Below, piece after piece: positions 1 through 9,148 of a stretch of DNA of 64,000 nt. A model generated the notes under the pieces. That model had not been told where the DNA came from. It searched no databases and worked only from the letters and a program-made list of their open reading frames with translations. The stretch comes from Oxalobacter formigenes (GTDB lineage Bacteria > Pseudomonadota > Gammaproteobacteria > Burkholderiales > Burkholderiaceae_D), in the NCBI RefSeq assembly GCF_027158485.1, contig NZ_JAMKYJ010000009.1; one strand, written 5' to 3'. A program made the translations under genes and the position numbers. Position 1 is the stretch's first letter; every line of letters begins with the position of its first letter.

Positions 1-5
1 CTCTC

Positions 6-2084
6 ATGAAACGTCAATCCCCTGAATCTGTGATCTCTTCAGCATTTTCTTCCCGTATTTTTCGTCTTTCACTTATCGCTGCGGCTATTTTGTTTCCGTT
101 GATGGTGTCGTCTTCTGCCTTTGCCGGGGAAACCATCGTTTATGAAGGAAGCGATCAATCAATGTTGAAAAAAGAGCCGGTCTATAACCGCAATAATTCC
201 CTGTTTCCGGTGTCGGACCTGTCGAACAATAGCGTGACAGTCAGCGCTGATGTCTCTGGTCGGATTTACGGAGGGGTGAGCAAACAGATGGGGGCAGCCG
301 TATCAAACAACCTTGTCTCGATCAATGTGGGACGCATTGGCAGCGATGTTTTGGGCGGGTACAGCAACTCTGGCAATGTGACGGAAAACACAGTTGAGGT
401 CACTGGTAGCGTAAGGGTCAATAGCGGTGTTTATGGTGGGCAAAGCATATCCGGTACTGCGTCAGGTAACACTGTCAGGATCGGAAGTGGAGCAACCGTT
501 ACCGGTAGTATATATGGTGGAGAAAATACCTATGGTGCAGCGACGGGAAATACTGTCATCATTGACAATGGAGTAGTGAACAGCACTATTATGGGCGGAA
601 GAAGTTCTGATGAAAATGTGACAGATAACACAATCATAATCGATAATGCAATTGTAAAAGGTAACGTTTTTGGAGGAAATACCAATTCCGGTATTGCGAC
701 AGGAAATACCGTGATCGTCAAGGGTAATTCAGACATCAGCCAGACTGATCTGACAGGAGGCTATGGTCGTATTTCATCCGACAACACCCTGCAATTCTGG
801 TCAGCTGGTCTGAGCGCCCAAAATATCGGTCGCTTCCAGAACCTGCAGTTCATACTGCCGGGGACCATCGGGGATGGAGATATCCTGTTGACCCTGACCA
901 ATGGGGTTCAGACAAATATCAGCGACAGCAAAATCAGTGTGGCGATGGCGGCGGGAGGAAAAACGCTCAATGTCGGCAATACGGTCACCCTGCTGAAAAA
1001 CGATGCCGGTATTAATAAAACCGGAGTGACCCAGACTACCATGACCGGCGTGCAAGGAGTTTCCCTGGACTACGATTTCGTCGTCAACCTTGACCCGGCT
1101 GATCCGGATCAAACAAGGTTGACCACCACGGTGACCAGCAAACATATATCCAAAGGAAGTACCATCTTCTCAACCGGAAGACTGGCCACCGTTGGCTTCC
1201 TGAATCAGGGAGGAGACTTTGCACTGGGAGAAGGCCTGAGCCGGGCGAAAGACGTGAGCACAAAAAAAGGAATCGGCGTATTCGGAGCCGTCGGAGGCAG
1301 CGACATGCGATACGACACGGGAAGCGGGAGCAGCTCAAAAGCCAGCGGAAGCCATTTCCTCGTCGGAGTGGCCGGAAAACTCGACAGCGCGCAGGATAGA
1401 GACCTCATCGCAAGCGCCTATGTTGAAGCCGGATGGGGAGACATCAGCGGTCACAACGCCGTCACCGCTGCCAGCGGAGACAGCCATTACTACGGGCTGG
1501 GTCTGATAACAAGATACCAGCAAAACGAAGGGCAGTTCAAGGGACTCTACGGACAGATTAACGCCAGAATCGGCAAAGCATCCACCGACTCCCATAGCCA
1601 GCTGGTCAGCGCCGAAGGAAACCGGGGAAGCATCGATAAAGAAGCCACCTATTATGGTGCCGGAGCGGGAGTGGGCTATCTGAAAGAACTCAATGCCAGC
1701 TACAGTCTGGACTTCAGCGCCGAATACCAGTGGACCCACTTGAACGGATATGAAGCCGACATAGCCAGAGACCCGTACCGCTTCGACGACATAGACAGTC
1801 AGCGGACAAAAGTCGGAGCGAGACTCAGCTACACGGACAGCCAGCAATTTACGCCGTACATAGGAATGGCCTGGGAACACGAATTCAGTGGAAAGGCAAA
1901 TGGAACGACATACGAGTTGAGTCTGGACGAGCTGAGCCTGAAAGGAGACAGCGGGATAGTGGAAGTGGGCGTGAACGTCAAAGCGGGCAACACAGGCCGT
2001 CTGAGCTTTGATGCCAACGTATCCGGATATGTCGGACAGAGGGAGGGGGTCGCTGGCAAGTTCCGGATGAATTATGCGTTTTGA
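6..2084 (+). CDS. Autotransporter with repeat passenger and outer-membrane beta-barrel
   Basis: A 692-residue protein with a long signal peptide (hydrophobic core about residues 20-38, likely cleavage after AFA at 40). The passenger, about residues 80-260, is built of roughly seven repeats of 26-28 residues, each containing a GG pair (near 89, 117, 144, 171, 197, 223, 251) followed by a TxNTVxI-like strand, which suggests a parallel beta-helix. From about residue 380 the sequence is a typical autotransporter barrel ending in an aromatic residue (NYAF), the usual BAM-recognition end. Expected fate: passenger exposed at the cell surface, barrel in the outer membrane. The function of the passenger is unknown; no protease or lipase motif is visible. 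Glycine codons in the barrel half are strikingly GGA-rich compared with neighbouring genes. A terminator follows directly. The ribosome-binding site lies at the window edge and cannot be judged. Confidence 0.85.
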   Translation: MKRQSPESVISSAFSSRIFRLSLIAAAILFPLMVSSSAFAGETIVYEGSDQSMLKKEPVYNRNNSLFPVSDLSNNSVTVSADVSGRIYGGVSKQMGAAVSNNLVSINVGRIGSDVLGGYSNSGNVTENTVEVTGSVRVNSGVYGGQSISGTASGNTVRIGSGATVTGSIYGGENTYGAATGNTVIIDNGVVNSTIMGGRSSDENVTDNTIIIDNAIVKGNVFGGNTNSGIATGNTVIVKGNSDISQTDLTGGYGRISSDNTLQFWSAGLSAQNIGRFQNLQFILPGTIGDGDILLTLTNGVQTNISDSKISVAMAAGGKTLNVGNTVTLLKNDAGINKTGVTQTTMTGVQGVSLDYDFVVNLDPADPDQTRLTTTVTSKHISKGSTIFSTGRLATVGFLNQGGDFALGEGLSRAKDVSTKKGIGVFGAVGGSDMRYDTGSGSSSKASGSHFLVGVAGKLDSAQDRDLIASAYVEAGWGDISGHNAVTAASGDSHYYGLGLITRYQQNEGQFKGLYGQINARIGKASTDSHSQLVSAEGNRGSIDKEATYYGAGAGVGYLKELNASYSLDFSAEYQWTHLNGYEADIARDPYRFDDIDSQRTKVGARLSYTDSQQFTPYIGMAWEHEFSGKANGTTYELSLDELSLKGDSGIVEVGVNVKAGNTGRLSFDANVSGYVGQREGVAGKFRMNYAF

Positions 2085-2137
2085 AACAGCTGTTTCTTAA
2101 ACGGTTACTTTGCAGTCAGTGCACATAGGGCACGTTC

Positions 2138-2164
2138 AAGCCCCTCCATAGAGGGGCTTTTTTA
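2138..2164 (+). terminator. Rho-independent terminator of the autotransporter gene
   Basis: AAGCCCCTC and GAGGGGCTT form a 9-bp stem around CATA, followed by a T run. It sits about 55 bases after the autotransporter stop codon. Confidence 0.9.
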
Positions 2165-2190
2165 TGTTTCTTGACTTGATGTTCGTTTGC

Positions 2191-2571
2191 TCATTCTTCC
2201 GGATAAGGCATCGGGATACCGTCATTCAGGTACAGAAAACCCTTGATAAGGCGATAGGTGTACCAGCACCATGCCAGAACCCATACCGCTGCGGCAAATA
2301 TCATGCCGATGATCGTGAAATAAAAAATCCAGCCCAGAACAACCCAGGCGAAATACCACCAGAACGAACGGATCTGCCATGTCTGGTGTGTATAGAGCCA
2401 GGTGTGAATCGCTCTCGGACGGACCAGATAATTCAGGATCAGTGGTACAAATGAAAATATGCCGAGCGTGAACAGAAAGCAAACGGCGTGGAAAATATAA
2501 AGCCACCAGGCTGTCGAACGCAGGTTGGTGAGGTAAGGCGAATTGTAATCGAGTGTAGCGTCGGTCGTCAT
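2191..2571 (-). CDS. Small multi-pass inner-membrane protein
   Basis: A 126-residue protein with two or three hydrophobic segments (about residues 20-45, 70-95 and onward) rich in Trp and Tyr, ending in a charged PYPEE tail. It resembles the short membrane proteins of the DUF4870/YjgN-like type that are common in Burkholderiales; no catalytic motif is visible. I place the start at the second ATG because AAAGGA lies about 5-6 bases before it, whereas the first ATG would overlap this Shine-Dalgarno sequence. It follows the methyltransferase gene by about 20 bases in the same direction, so the two are probably co-transcribed. Function unknown. Confidence 0.7.
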   Translation of the reverse strand: MTTDATLDYNSPYLTNLRSTAWWLYIFHAVCFLFTLGIFSFVPLILNYLVRPRAIHTWLYTHQTWQIRSFWWYFAWVVLGWIFYFTIIGMIFAAAVWVLAWCWYTYRLIKGFLYLNDGIPMPYPEE

Positions 2572-2594
2572 GATCATCCTTTCGTGAAATACGT

Positions 2595-3395
2595 CTAGGA
2601 AGTTTGATCAGGATTTTCTCCGGAAGTTTTATGATTGACGGGAATTGTCTGAAATATTTGACGCGGTCTTTTCCTGAATGCAGCGTCGATAAGATGGACA
2701 CCGTGAATCCGTTTGATCGCCTGTATCAGGTAAACGCCGCCCAGAAACGGCCACCAGCGGTTTCCCGCTTTTTCCATGAAGGCAAAACGCTTGAGCCAGT
2801 GGCGTGTACGGCAGGGTGGGCGATAACATCCGAAATGCCCGCGGTTTATTTCGAAGTTCAAGAGTTTCAGCCAGTCCTTAAGACGGGGCAAGCCGATGAA
2901 TTCGGCATACGATGGTAAGAAATAGGCTCCGGTCAGTTTGCCGATACTCTGGCGAAGGCCCCACAGACTGGCCGGATTGAAGCCGCTGATGATGACTTGT
3001 CCTTCGGGAATCAGCACGCGGTCCACTTCTCTTAAAATCATGTGCGGATTTTCGGCAAACTCGAATGCATGTGGCAGGATGATCAGATCGATCGATTCGG
3101 ATGCAAAAGGCAATCGGTCGATATCATGGATGAGCGAGAGCTTTGCGGCTCCATCAGTCGCGTTTGAGGAAGGTGGTTCCGGAAAGAACTGGTTGCTGAC
3201 CCACCGGTTTTTGATCCGGCTGTCTTTTAAGGCGTTGATTTCGGAAAAACCGATTTGAAGGGCATTGAAACCGAATATATCGGCGGAAAGGGTCTGGAAA
3301 AGATTTTCTTCCCATTCGAGCATGTATCGTCCAACCGGTGTCATCAGCCAGTCGTGCATGATCTGGATTTTTATCTTGGCTTCAGACGCTTTCAT
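2595..3395 (-). CDS. SAM-dependent methyltransferase, YafS-like
   Basis: A 266-residue class I methyltransferase-type protein. The N-terminal HDWLMTPVGRYMLEWEE block, the IDLIILPHAFEFAENP segment (motif IV region) and the EVDRVLIPEGQVIISGFNP segment (post-motif region) match the family usually encoded between gloB and rnhA (yafS in Escherichia coli). The glycine-rich motif I is weak (QIGFSE), so catalytic activity is not certain. The substrate is unknown. Here the gene is about 6 kb away from gloB and rnhA, paired instead with a small membrane protein. An internal ATG at 3359 is an alternative start; neither start has a strong ribosome-binding site. Confidence 0.75.
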   Translation of the reverse strand: MKASEAKIKIQIMHDWLMTPVGRYMLEWEENLFQTLSADIFGFNALQIGFSEINALKDSRIKNRWVSNQFFPEPPSSNATDGAAKLSLIHDIDRLPFASESIDLIILPHAFEFAENPHMILREVDRVLIPEGQVIISGFNPASLWGLRQSIGKLTGAYFLPSYAEFIGLPRLKDWLKLLNFEINRGHFGCYRPPCRTRHWLKRFAFMEKAGNRWWPFLGGVYLIQAIKRIHGVHLIDAAFRKRPRQIFQTIPVNHKTSGENPDQTS

Positions 3396-3663
3396 ACTTT
3401 TTCAAATATATCCGGTGAAAAAACGGTTTATCAGATTGATGGATCAATTGATGAACCGGATTTTTTATTTTACTGGCAGTTCGACGGCAGCACTACTTTC
3501 AATTTGTAAAAAACAGGCATTCAGATTGAGAATATTTTCTTTCGGGTGTGTCCTAAAAACCTCGTTCATGCCTCTAAAAAACACCCTTTTGTGTCAGGTC
3601 ATGATTCATGGGGCTGTTTATGTTTGAATTAAATCATGTTTTGAACAGGTACCGGGAAAGAGT

Positions 3664-4104
3664 ATGACAGAAAATATAACGGTGACGTTGACGCACAAAA
3701 ATGATTATCGCTTTGAAGTGGATTTCAATGAATCGTTCAAGGGATTTGTTTCGGATATCGAAAAACCGTCGGGAGGAAGTTGTGGACCGGCACAAACGCA
3801 TATGCTTCTGGCTGCCGTTGCCAATTGCCTGTCGGTGAGTTTTTTGTATTCACTGAACCGTTTCGGCATTGATGGTGGAAATATTGTGACGAAGGCCATG
3901 CTGGATATCTGCAAAAGGGATGGTGTATATCGTGTCGGCAAGATAAATGTCGCCATAACGACAGGAAAATCGGAAGAGGAAATGAATGGGCTGGGTGATG
4001 TTTTGTCCGGTTTTGAAAATATCAGTGCGATTTCAAGAAGTGTTCTTGAAGGCATTCCGATCGAGACTCATGTTTTTGACAGAAAAGGAATTCGCCTGAA
4101 ATAA
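3664..4104 (+). CDS. OsmC/Ohr family protein
   Basis: A 146-residue protein of the OsmC fold. Members of this family are thiol peroxidases acting on organic hydroperoxides, using two cysteines. Visible here are the conserved GGSCGPAQTHMLLAAVANCLS region, with a Cys at about 40 and another at about 59 on the central helix, which are the expected peroxidatic and resolving positions. This arrangement fits the general OsmC-like group rather than a specific Ohr. The start has a purine-rich GGGAAAG just upstream. It is a single gene with about 120 bases before the next CDS. Substrate preference cannot be told from the sequence. Confidence 0.8.
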   Translation: MTENITVTLTHKNDYRFEVDFNESFKGFVSDIEKPSGGSCGPAQTHMLLAAVANCLSVSFLYSLNRFGIDGGNIVTKAMLDICKRDGVYRVGKINVAITTGKSEEEMNGLGDVLSGFENISAISRSVLEGIPIETHVFDRKGIRLK

Positions 4105-4222
4105 ATTTTTATATCGGCGCGTTTATAAGGTATCCTTTTTACAAGGGCGGGAATTGTTTCGAAAAATTCTTCGTTGCCGTTTTCGGTTTCTTGTTTTTGA
4201 CAGAAAAATAAGGAGATAAAAG

Positions 4223-4675
4223 ATGCAGATTGGACATATTTGCTCGAACAACGTAGTGACTTGCATTTCGAATACGACAGTGCTGGAAGCCGCGCAGCTG
4301 ATGCGCCGCAATCACGTCGGTACGCTGATAGTGGTTGAGGAAGTCAATGGTATGCTGGTTCCGCAAGGTATCGTAACGGATCGCGATATAGTCGTGGTCG
4401 TTCTTGCCGAAGGTCTCGATCCAAAAAGCATCAAGGTCATCGATATCATGAAGGTCGAGCTGATGACGGCCGTTGAAACGGAAGACGTGTTTGAAACGGT
4501 GGAAAGAATGCGCTTCAAGGGTGTCCGTCGTATTCCTATTGTCGATAAAATGGGCGGACTCGTCGGTATCGTCAGTGTGGACGATATCTGGAAATTCCTG
4601 TCCAAGGAGATCAACGAACTGGCTGATGTGACGACTCGCCAGCAGACACGTGAAAAAGTGGCTCGTCGCCGCTAG
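4223..4675 (+). CDS. Two-CBS-domain protein
   Basis: A 150-residue stand-alone pair of CBS domains. The first repeat contains QLMRRNHVGTLIVVEE and GIVTDRDIV; the second contains MRFKGVRRIPIVDKMG and GIVSVDDIW, giving the typical Bateman module that binds adenine nucleotides. No enzymatic domain is attached, so a regulatory or sensor role is inferred, with the partner unknown. The ribosome-binding site AAGGAG is well placed 8 bases before the ATG. The C-terminus is basic. It is transcribed alone and ends at a shared terminator facing the next gene. Confidence 0.85.
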   Translation: MQIGHICSNNVVTCISNTTVLEAAQLMRRNHVGTLIVVEEVNGMLVPQGIVTDRDIVVVVLAEGLDPKSIKVIDIMKVELMTAVETEDVFETVERMRFKGVRRIPIVDKMGGLVGIVSVDDIWKFLSKEINELADVTTRQQTREKVARRR

Positions 4676-4690
4676 AATAAGCAGGGATTC

Positions 4691-4721
4691 AAAAAAGGCT
4701 GCTTAAATGGCAGCCTTTTTT
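4691..4721. terminator. Bidirectional terminator
   Basis: An A run, GGCTGC, a TTAAAT loop, GGCAGCC and a T run. It lies between the convergent CBS-domain gene and PAS-GGDEF-EAL gene and can serve both. Confidence 0.85.
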
Positions 4722-4756
4722 GTCGGGGAAACGTTTGTATAAAGTAAAAACGCAAT

Positions 4757-6520
4757 TTATTTGAAATTCGAACAGACCAGATCGGAAGGCTGGTGTTTTG
4801 CCAGAAAGATTTCCACTTTCTCGGGAGGAAGAGGCGGGCTGCATAAATATCCCTGTATCTGGTCACACCCTTTTGTGCACAGAAAAGCCAGCTGTTCGTG
4901 GGTTGCGACCCCTTCTGCGATGACAGGCATGCCCAGTGAATGAGCCAGATCGATTGTCGATTCGATGATGGATTGAATGCCGTCGCTTTCAGTGAGGCCG
5001 GATATGAAGGAACCGTCGATTTTGAGGAGGTCGATAGGTAATGATGAAAGATAACGCAGCGATGAATAACCTGTTCCGAAGTCGTCGATGGAGATGGTGA
5101 CGCCAAGATCGCGGATTTCCATCAGGTTGGTTTTGACCTTGTCCATATCCTCGATGAGGCTGCTCTCTGTTATTTCCAGTTCGTAAAGGGTGGGAGGCAG
5201 GCCCATTTCAGTGACGATATGCAAGATCGATTGAGTAAGATCCGGTGTATAAAGATCTTTGGACGACACATTCAAGGCGACTGGTACCACCGGAACTTTC
5301 CGGCTTTGCCAGTCCAGCAGTTGTCGGGTAACGGCTGTCAGTGTGAATTCCGTTATTTTTTCGATCAGGCCGATTTCTTCCGCTGTAGGGATGAAATTGG
5401 CTGCTGAAATGATGCCTTCCGAAGGATGTTTCCAGCGGATCAGGGCTTCAAGCCCGACGATTTTGCCGGTCGCCAGCGACAGACGCGGTTGATAGTAGAG
5501 GATGAATTCGTTTTTATCCAGTGCACGCCTGAGCTCCGATTCATGCATCAGCCTTTGCATTGGCGTGATGATCATGTCCGGATTATAGAACCGTGCCACG
5601 CTGGAGCGTCGTTTTCTGGCTTCGGTCAGGGCGACACCGGCATATTTCAGAAGGGTATTGGCATCGGTACTGTCGCGCGGATAAATGCTGCCGCCGATGC
5701 TGACGGCGATGGAAATGTCATGTCCCGATAATTGGGAGGGCTCGCTCACCATTTTCAAAAGCCGTGTAGCGATCGCGACGATGTCGGATGCCTTGTCGAT
5801 TTTTTCGAGGATAACGACAAATTCATCTCCGCCGAGCCTGACGACTGTGTCGCGCTCGTCAATGCCGTGTATGAGGCGTTTGGAGAAGAGTTTCAGGAGT
5901 GCGTCACCAGCATCATGTCCCAGACTTTCATTGATGATCTTGAAGCGGTTGATATTGAAGATCAGAATGCCGAGCATTTTTCCGGATTGCCGGGTTCTTT
6001 CAATGGCACCATCGAGAAAACTGTCGAGATAATTACGGGTTGGAAGGGATGTCAAGGGATCGAACAGGGAAATATGCTGGTCGGGGAAGGGTTTTCCTTC
6101 GGGATCGGTCAGGCGTGACACGATCAGGGCAAAATCCGGCTTGTTGTCTTCGTCAAGAATCAGTTTGACAATGTTTTCCGTTTGCATGTACAGGCCGTTT
6201 TTGTTCCGGAACTTGATTTCGACCTGAAACTGGCGCTGCGTATGCCACATGTCTTTCCATGTATGCTGTGTATGGAAGTATGTATTCGGATTGATCAGGT
6301 CCTTGACGGTTTTCGGGAATTTGCCCGGATCGTAACCCAGCATTTCTTCAAAGCGGGAATTGGCAAACAGAATCTGTTCGTCTTCACTGATTTGCAATAC
6401 GCCGACAGGGAGATTGTCGAGAATGGTTTTATGGCGATTCCTTCGGTTTTTCCTTTGCGGAATGGCTGCGGAAAATTCCGGACCGGGCAAGTGATCGGCT
6501 ATGTCCGCACGCTTGATCAT
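4757..6520 (-). CDS. PAS-GGDEF-EAL protein, cyclase motif intact
   Basis: A 587-residue cytoplasmic c-di-GMP turnover protein with no membrane segment. Order: PAS domain about 27-140, GGDEF about 150-310, EAL about 325-580. The active-site motif RLGGDEF is intact, so diguanylate cyclase activity is plausible. The inhibitory I-site position, five residues upstream, reads DERD instead of RxxD. The EAL domain keeps GLEALIRW, NVSS, ELEITE, DDFGTGYSS, LLKID, AEGV and QGYL, so phosphodiesterase activity is also plausible. AGGGAG precedes the ATG. It lies just downstream of a paralogue of the same architecture in the same orientation with about 200 bases between them, which points to tandem duplication. 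The signal sensed by the PAS domain is unknown. Confidence 0.9.
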   Translation of the reverse strand: MIKRADIADHLPGPEFSAAIPQRKNRRNRHKTILDNLPVGVLQISEDEQILFANSRFEEMLGYDPGKFPKTVKDLINPNTYFHTQHTWKDMWHTQRQFQVEIKFRNKNGLYMQTENIVKLILDEDNKPDFALIVSRLTDPEGKPFPDQHISLFDPLTSLPTRNYLDSFLDGAIERTRQSGKMLGILIFNINRFKIINESLGHDAGDALLKLFSKRLIHGIDERDTVVRLGGDEFVVILEKIDKASDIVAIATRLLKMVSEPSQLSGHDISIAVSIGGSIYPRDSTDANTLLKYAGVALTEARKRRSSVARFYNPDMIITPMQRLMHESELRRALDKNEFILYYQPRLSLATGKIVGLEALIRWKHPSEGIISAANFIPTAEEIGLIEKITEFTLTAVTRQLLDWQSRKVPVVPVALNVSSKDLYTPDLTQSILHIVTEMGLPPTLYELEITESSLIEDMDKVKTNLMEIRDLGVTISIDDFGTGYSSLRYLSSLPIDLLKIDGSFISGLTESDGIQSIIESTIDLAHSLGMPVIAEGVATHEQLAFLCTKGCDQIQGYLCSPPLPPEKVEIFLAKHQPSDLVCSNFK

Positions 6521-6718
6521 ATGTGTACTCCCTGAATTTCGTGTGAAAAAATTTGTTCTGACAAATCGTTGTTTTCAATGAGCCTGATGAGGAATTGGGA
6601 CAAGCCTGCATCTACTATACGGCAGTTTTTTTTACGCACTTTTCGATTGCATCAAAGAGAATGCACAAATCATGCAAGGTAAAGTACGGGAAGGCAAAAG
6701 AAAAAACAGGGTCCGTAA

Positions 6719-8839
6719 CTAGACGGAAAGACCCAGACTGGAAGGCATGAATTTATCAAGGAAAATGTCCAGTTCATCCGGTGACAATGGCCTGCTGCAG
6801 AGGTATCCCTGTATCTGATCGCAGCCACGATTGACCAGAAATTCAAGCTGTTCCTGAGTCGATACGCCTTCTGCGATAACTTGCATGTGCAGGGAATGAG
6901 CCAGATTGATTGTGGTCTCGACAATGGATGCCGTGTTTTTGTTCACGATGACGTTGGCGATGAACGAACTGTCGATTTTCAGATAATCGACGGGAAGGGT
7001 GGACAAATAGCTGAGAGACGAATAGCCGGTTCCGAAATCGTCTATGGAAACGGTAATGCCCATTTTACGAATTTCAGACAGAGTGGCACGGACTTTACGA
7101 ATGTCTTCGATCAGGCCGGTTTCCGTGATTTCCAGTTCGAAAAGCTTTGGTGAGAGCCCGGTCTTGTCCAGAATGTCTTTCAGGGCATTTTTCAGGTCCG
7201 AATCGTATAATTCGGTGGATGCGACATTGATGGCAACGGGGATAAGCTGTTTGTTTTTTTCGCGCCATCGCATCAGTTGAGTGGTAACGGTTTTCAGCAT
7301 GAATTCGCCGATACGGCGGATCAGTCCGATTCGTTCTGCCTGTAATATGAATTCGGCAGCCGGTATCAGGCCTTTCTGGGGGTGATTCCAGCGGATAAGG
7401 GCTTCAAGTCCAACGATTTTGCCCGTTGAAAGGGATAACCTGGGTTGATAATAGGCCAGGAATTCTTTCTTTTCCATCGCACGCATGAGACTCGTTTCAT
7501 TCAAAAGCTGATCCAGTACCGTGACACTCATGTCCCGATTGAAGAAACGGAAGGCGTTCATGCCGGTTCGTTTGGCTTCGATCATGGCGATATCGGCATA
7601 TTTCAACAGGGAATCGATTTCTGTCGAATCGCGCGGATAAACACTGCACCCTATGCTGGCGGTAACGGTAAGGTCATGTCCGGCCAGTTTCATGGGGCGT
7701 GAAATGGAATAGAGAAGATTGTGGGCGATCATATCGATGTTGTCATCGTTACGGATATTCTGGAGCACTACAATGAACTCATCGTTTCCCATCCGGATAA
7801 CGATATCTTCCTTTCGCAAGGAAGTTGAAAGGCGAATCGCGATCGATTTGAGCAATTCGTCGCCTACTTCATGACCGAGACTTTCATTAACCATTTTGAA
7901 ACGGTTGAGGTTCAGCAGCAAGATGGCAAAACTCTGTCTGGATTTGGCGGAACGATCGATCGCATCGTTTAACAGCAAATCAGCATAGTTCCGGCTTGGC
8001 AGGGATGTCAGCCGGTCATACAAAAAGAGATTGCGCCTTTCGCCTGAGTAATCCTTGTCGCTTGGCAGAGTGGCAATCAGGGCATACGCCGGTTTGCGTT
8101 TATCGTCGAGTTTTAAGGAAATTTCATTATTGGTCAGGATGTAAGAGCCATCCTGACAGCGCAGGGGCAATTCAATGTGAAAGTGCGATGTCGTGTACCA
8201 GAGTTCCTGCCAGGACTTGACTGTTTCGGCTTTTTTGCGGTTTTGGGGATGGAGCAAATCGTTGAAACTGACGGGAAAAGTTTCATCCGTGTAACCCAAC
8301 AACTTTTTTATGGTGCGGTTGGCATACAGTATTCGCGTATCCTGTGCCAGTTGCATCACGCCGACTCTTATTTCATCAAGAAAATTTCCATAAACGGCCT
8401 TTTCATCGGCGAAAGGTGTTCCCGTATCCCGGGATGACTCGGGCAAAGTTTTGAAAGTGCAGTACAGTCCGGTAACCTGCCCGTTTTCATTATGGATGGG
8501 AACGCAGCTGAAAACGGATTGATCCTGCTGGTTTTTATTCTCTTTCAAAACCCACAGGGATACTCTTTCCGGTTTCGGTTCTTTTCCTTGTAGTGCCAGT
8601 TTTACTGGAGTGGATATTGTTTCCCACAAGGGCGCGAGCAGATCTTTCAGGGATTGTCCGGATCGGGACGTGCGATGATCGATCAGTTCGGAAAAAGCGT
8701 CGTTGCAGAAGGTGGTCAAATCCTTTCCCCAGGCGATGCAAACGGGTTCGTTTGAGTGCTGCGCAATGGAAAACAGGTTTTTTAACAACCAGGGCCAGTC
8801 TGAACGGGTGTCGAGTGACAGTCGGGATGATTCAGCCAT
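6719..8839 (-). CDS. PAS-PAS-GGDEF-EAL protein, degenerate GNDEF
   Basis: A 706-residue paralogue of the adjacent gene with an extra N-terminal PAS-like domain (about 15-125) before the second PAS (about 150-265), GGDEF (about 275-435) and EAL (about 450-700). The cyclase signature is RMGNDEF, with the second glycine replaced by Asn, which usually abolishes cyclase activity. The I-site RKED is present exactly five residues upstream. EAL residues are all retained (GLEALIRW, NVAS, ELEITE, DDFGTGYSS, YLKID, AEGV, QGYL). Inference: a c-di-GMP phosphodiesterase whose degenerate GGDEF domain may bind c-di-GMP or GTP as a regulator. AGGAAAG lies about 10 bases before the ATG. No transmembrane segment is present. 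Confidence 0.9.
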   Translation of the reverse strand: MAESSRLSLDTRSDWPWLLKNLFSIAQHSNEPVCIAWGKDLTTFCNDAFSELIDHRTSRSGQSLKDLLAPLWETISTPVKLALQGKEPKPERVSLWVLKENKNQQDQSVFSCVPIHNENGQVTGLYCTFKTLPESSRDTGTPFADEKAVYGNFLDEIRVGVMQLAQDTRILYANRTIKKLLGYTDETFPVSFNDLLHPQNRKKAETVKSWQELWYTTSHFHIELPLRCQDGSYILTNNEISLKLDDKRKPAYALIATLPSDKDYSGERRNLFLYDRLTSLPSRNYADLLLNDAIDRSAKSRQSFAILLLNLNRFKMVNESLGHEVGDELLKSIAIRLSTSLRKEDIVIRMGNDEFIVVLQNIRNDDNIDMIAHNLLYSISRPMKLAGHDLTVTASIGCSVYPRDSTEIDSLLKYADIAMIEAKRTGMNAFRFFNRDMSVTVLDQLLNETSLMRAMEKKEFLAYYQPRLSLSTGKIVGLEALIRWNHPQKGLIPAAEFILQAERIGLIRRIGEFMLKTVTTQLMRWREKNKQLIPVAINVASTELYDSDLKNALKDILDKTGLSPKLFELEITETGLIEDIRKVRATLSEIRKMGITVSIDDFGTGYSSLSYLSTLPVDYLKIDSSFIANVIVNKNTASIVETTINLAHSLHMQVIAEGVSTQEQLEFLVNRGCDQIQGYLCSRPLSPDELDIFLDKFMPSSLGLSV

Positions 8840-9102
8840 GTCGATCTACTTTCCTGTAACAGGGGAATTAGGGTCAGAAGTCTGTTTATCATCTTTTTCC
8901 GGCATGCATCATCCTGATGAAGATCGCTTGAATGCCTGTAGTTTATTCGAAATGATGATGCTTAGGTTCATTAAATATCAGGGGAAGATAATAAAAATTG
9001 TCCGGATGGAAAAATTTCCGGTTTTGACCGGGATATTTTTACCTGATGAAACCGGTAAAAAAAGAAATTCTTTTGATAACGGAAAATGACGGGATGAAAT
9101 TG
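8840..9102. other. Intergenic region upstream of the GNDEF-EAL gene
   Basis: No gene is seen. It contains an 8-bp inverted repeat, TTTTTACC (9036-9043) and GGTAAAAA (9054-9061), of unknown meaning, and presumably the promoter of the leftward PAS-PAS-GGDEF-EAL gene. Confidence 0.4.
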
Positions 9103-9129
9103 AAAAAACCGGACAGGATCTGTCCGGTT
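9103..9129 (-). terminator. Terminator of gloB
   Basis: AACCGGACAG and CTGTCCGGTT form a perfect inverted repeat; read leftward it is followed by a T run. It lies just past the gloB stop codon. Confidence 0.85.
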
Positions 9130-9148
9130 ACATGCTTGTGTCACAAGA

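Noticed and set aside
9036..9061. Transcription terminator for a plus-strand gene
   Set aside because: No gene precedes it on the plus strand and no T run follows; it is only an inverted repeat.
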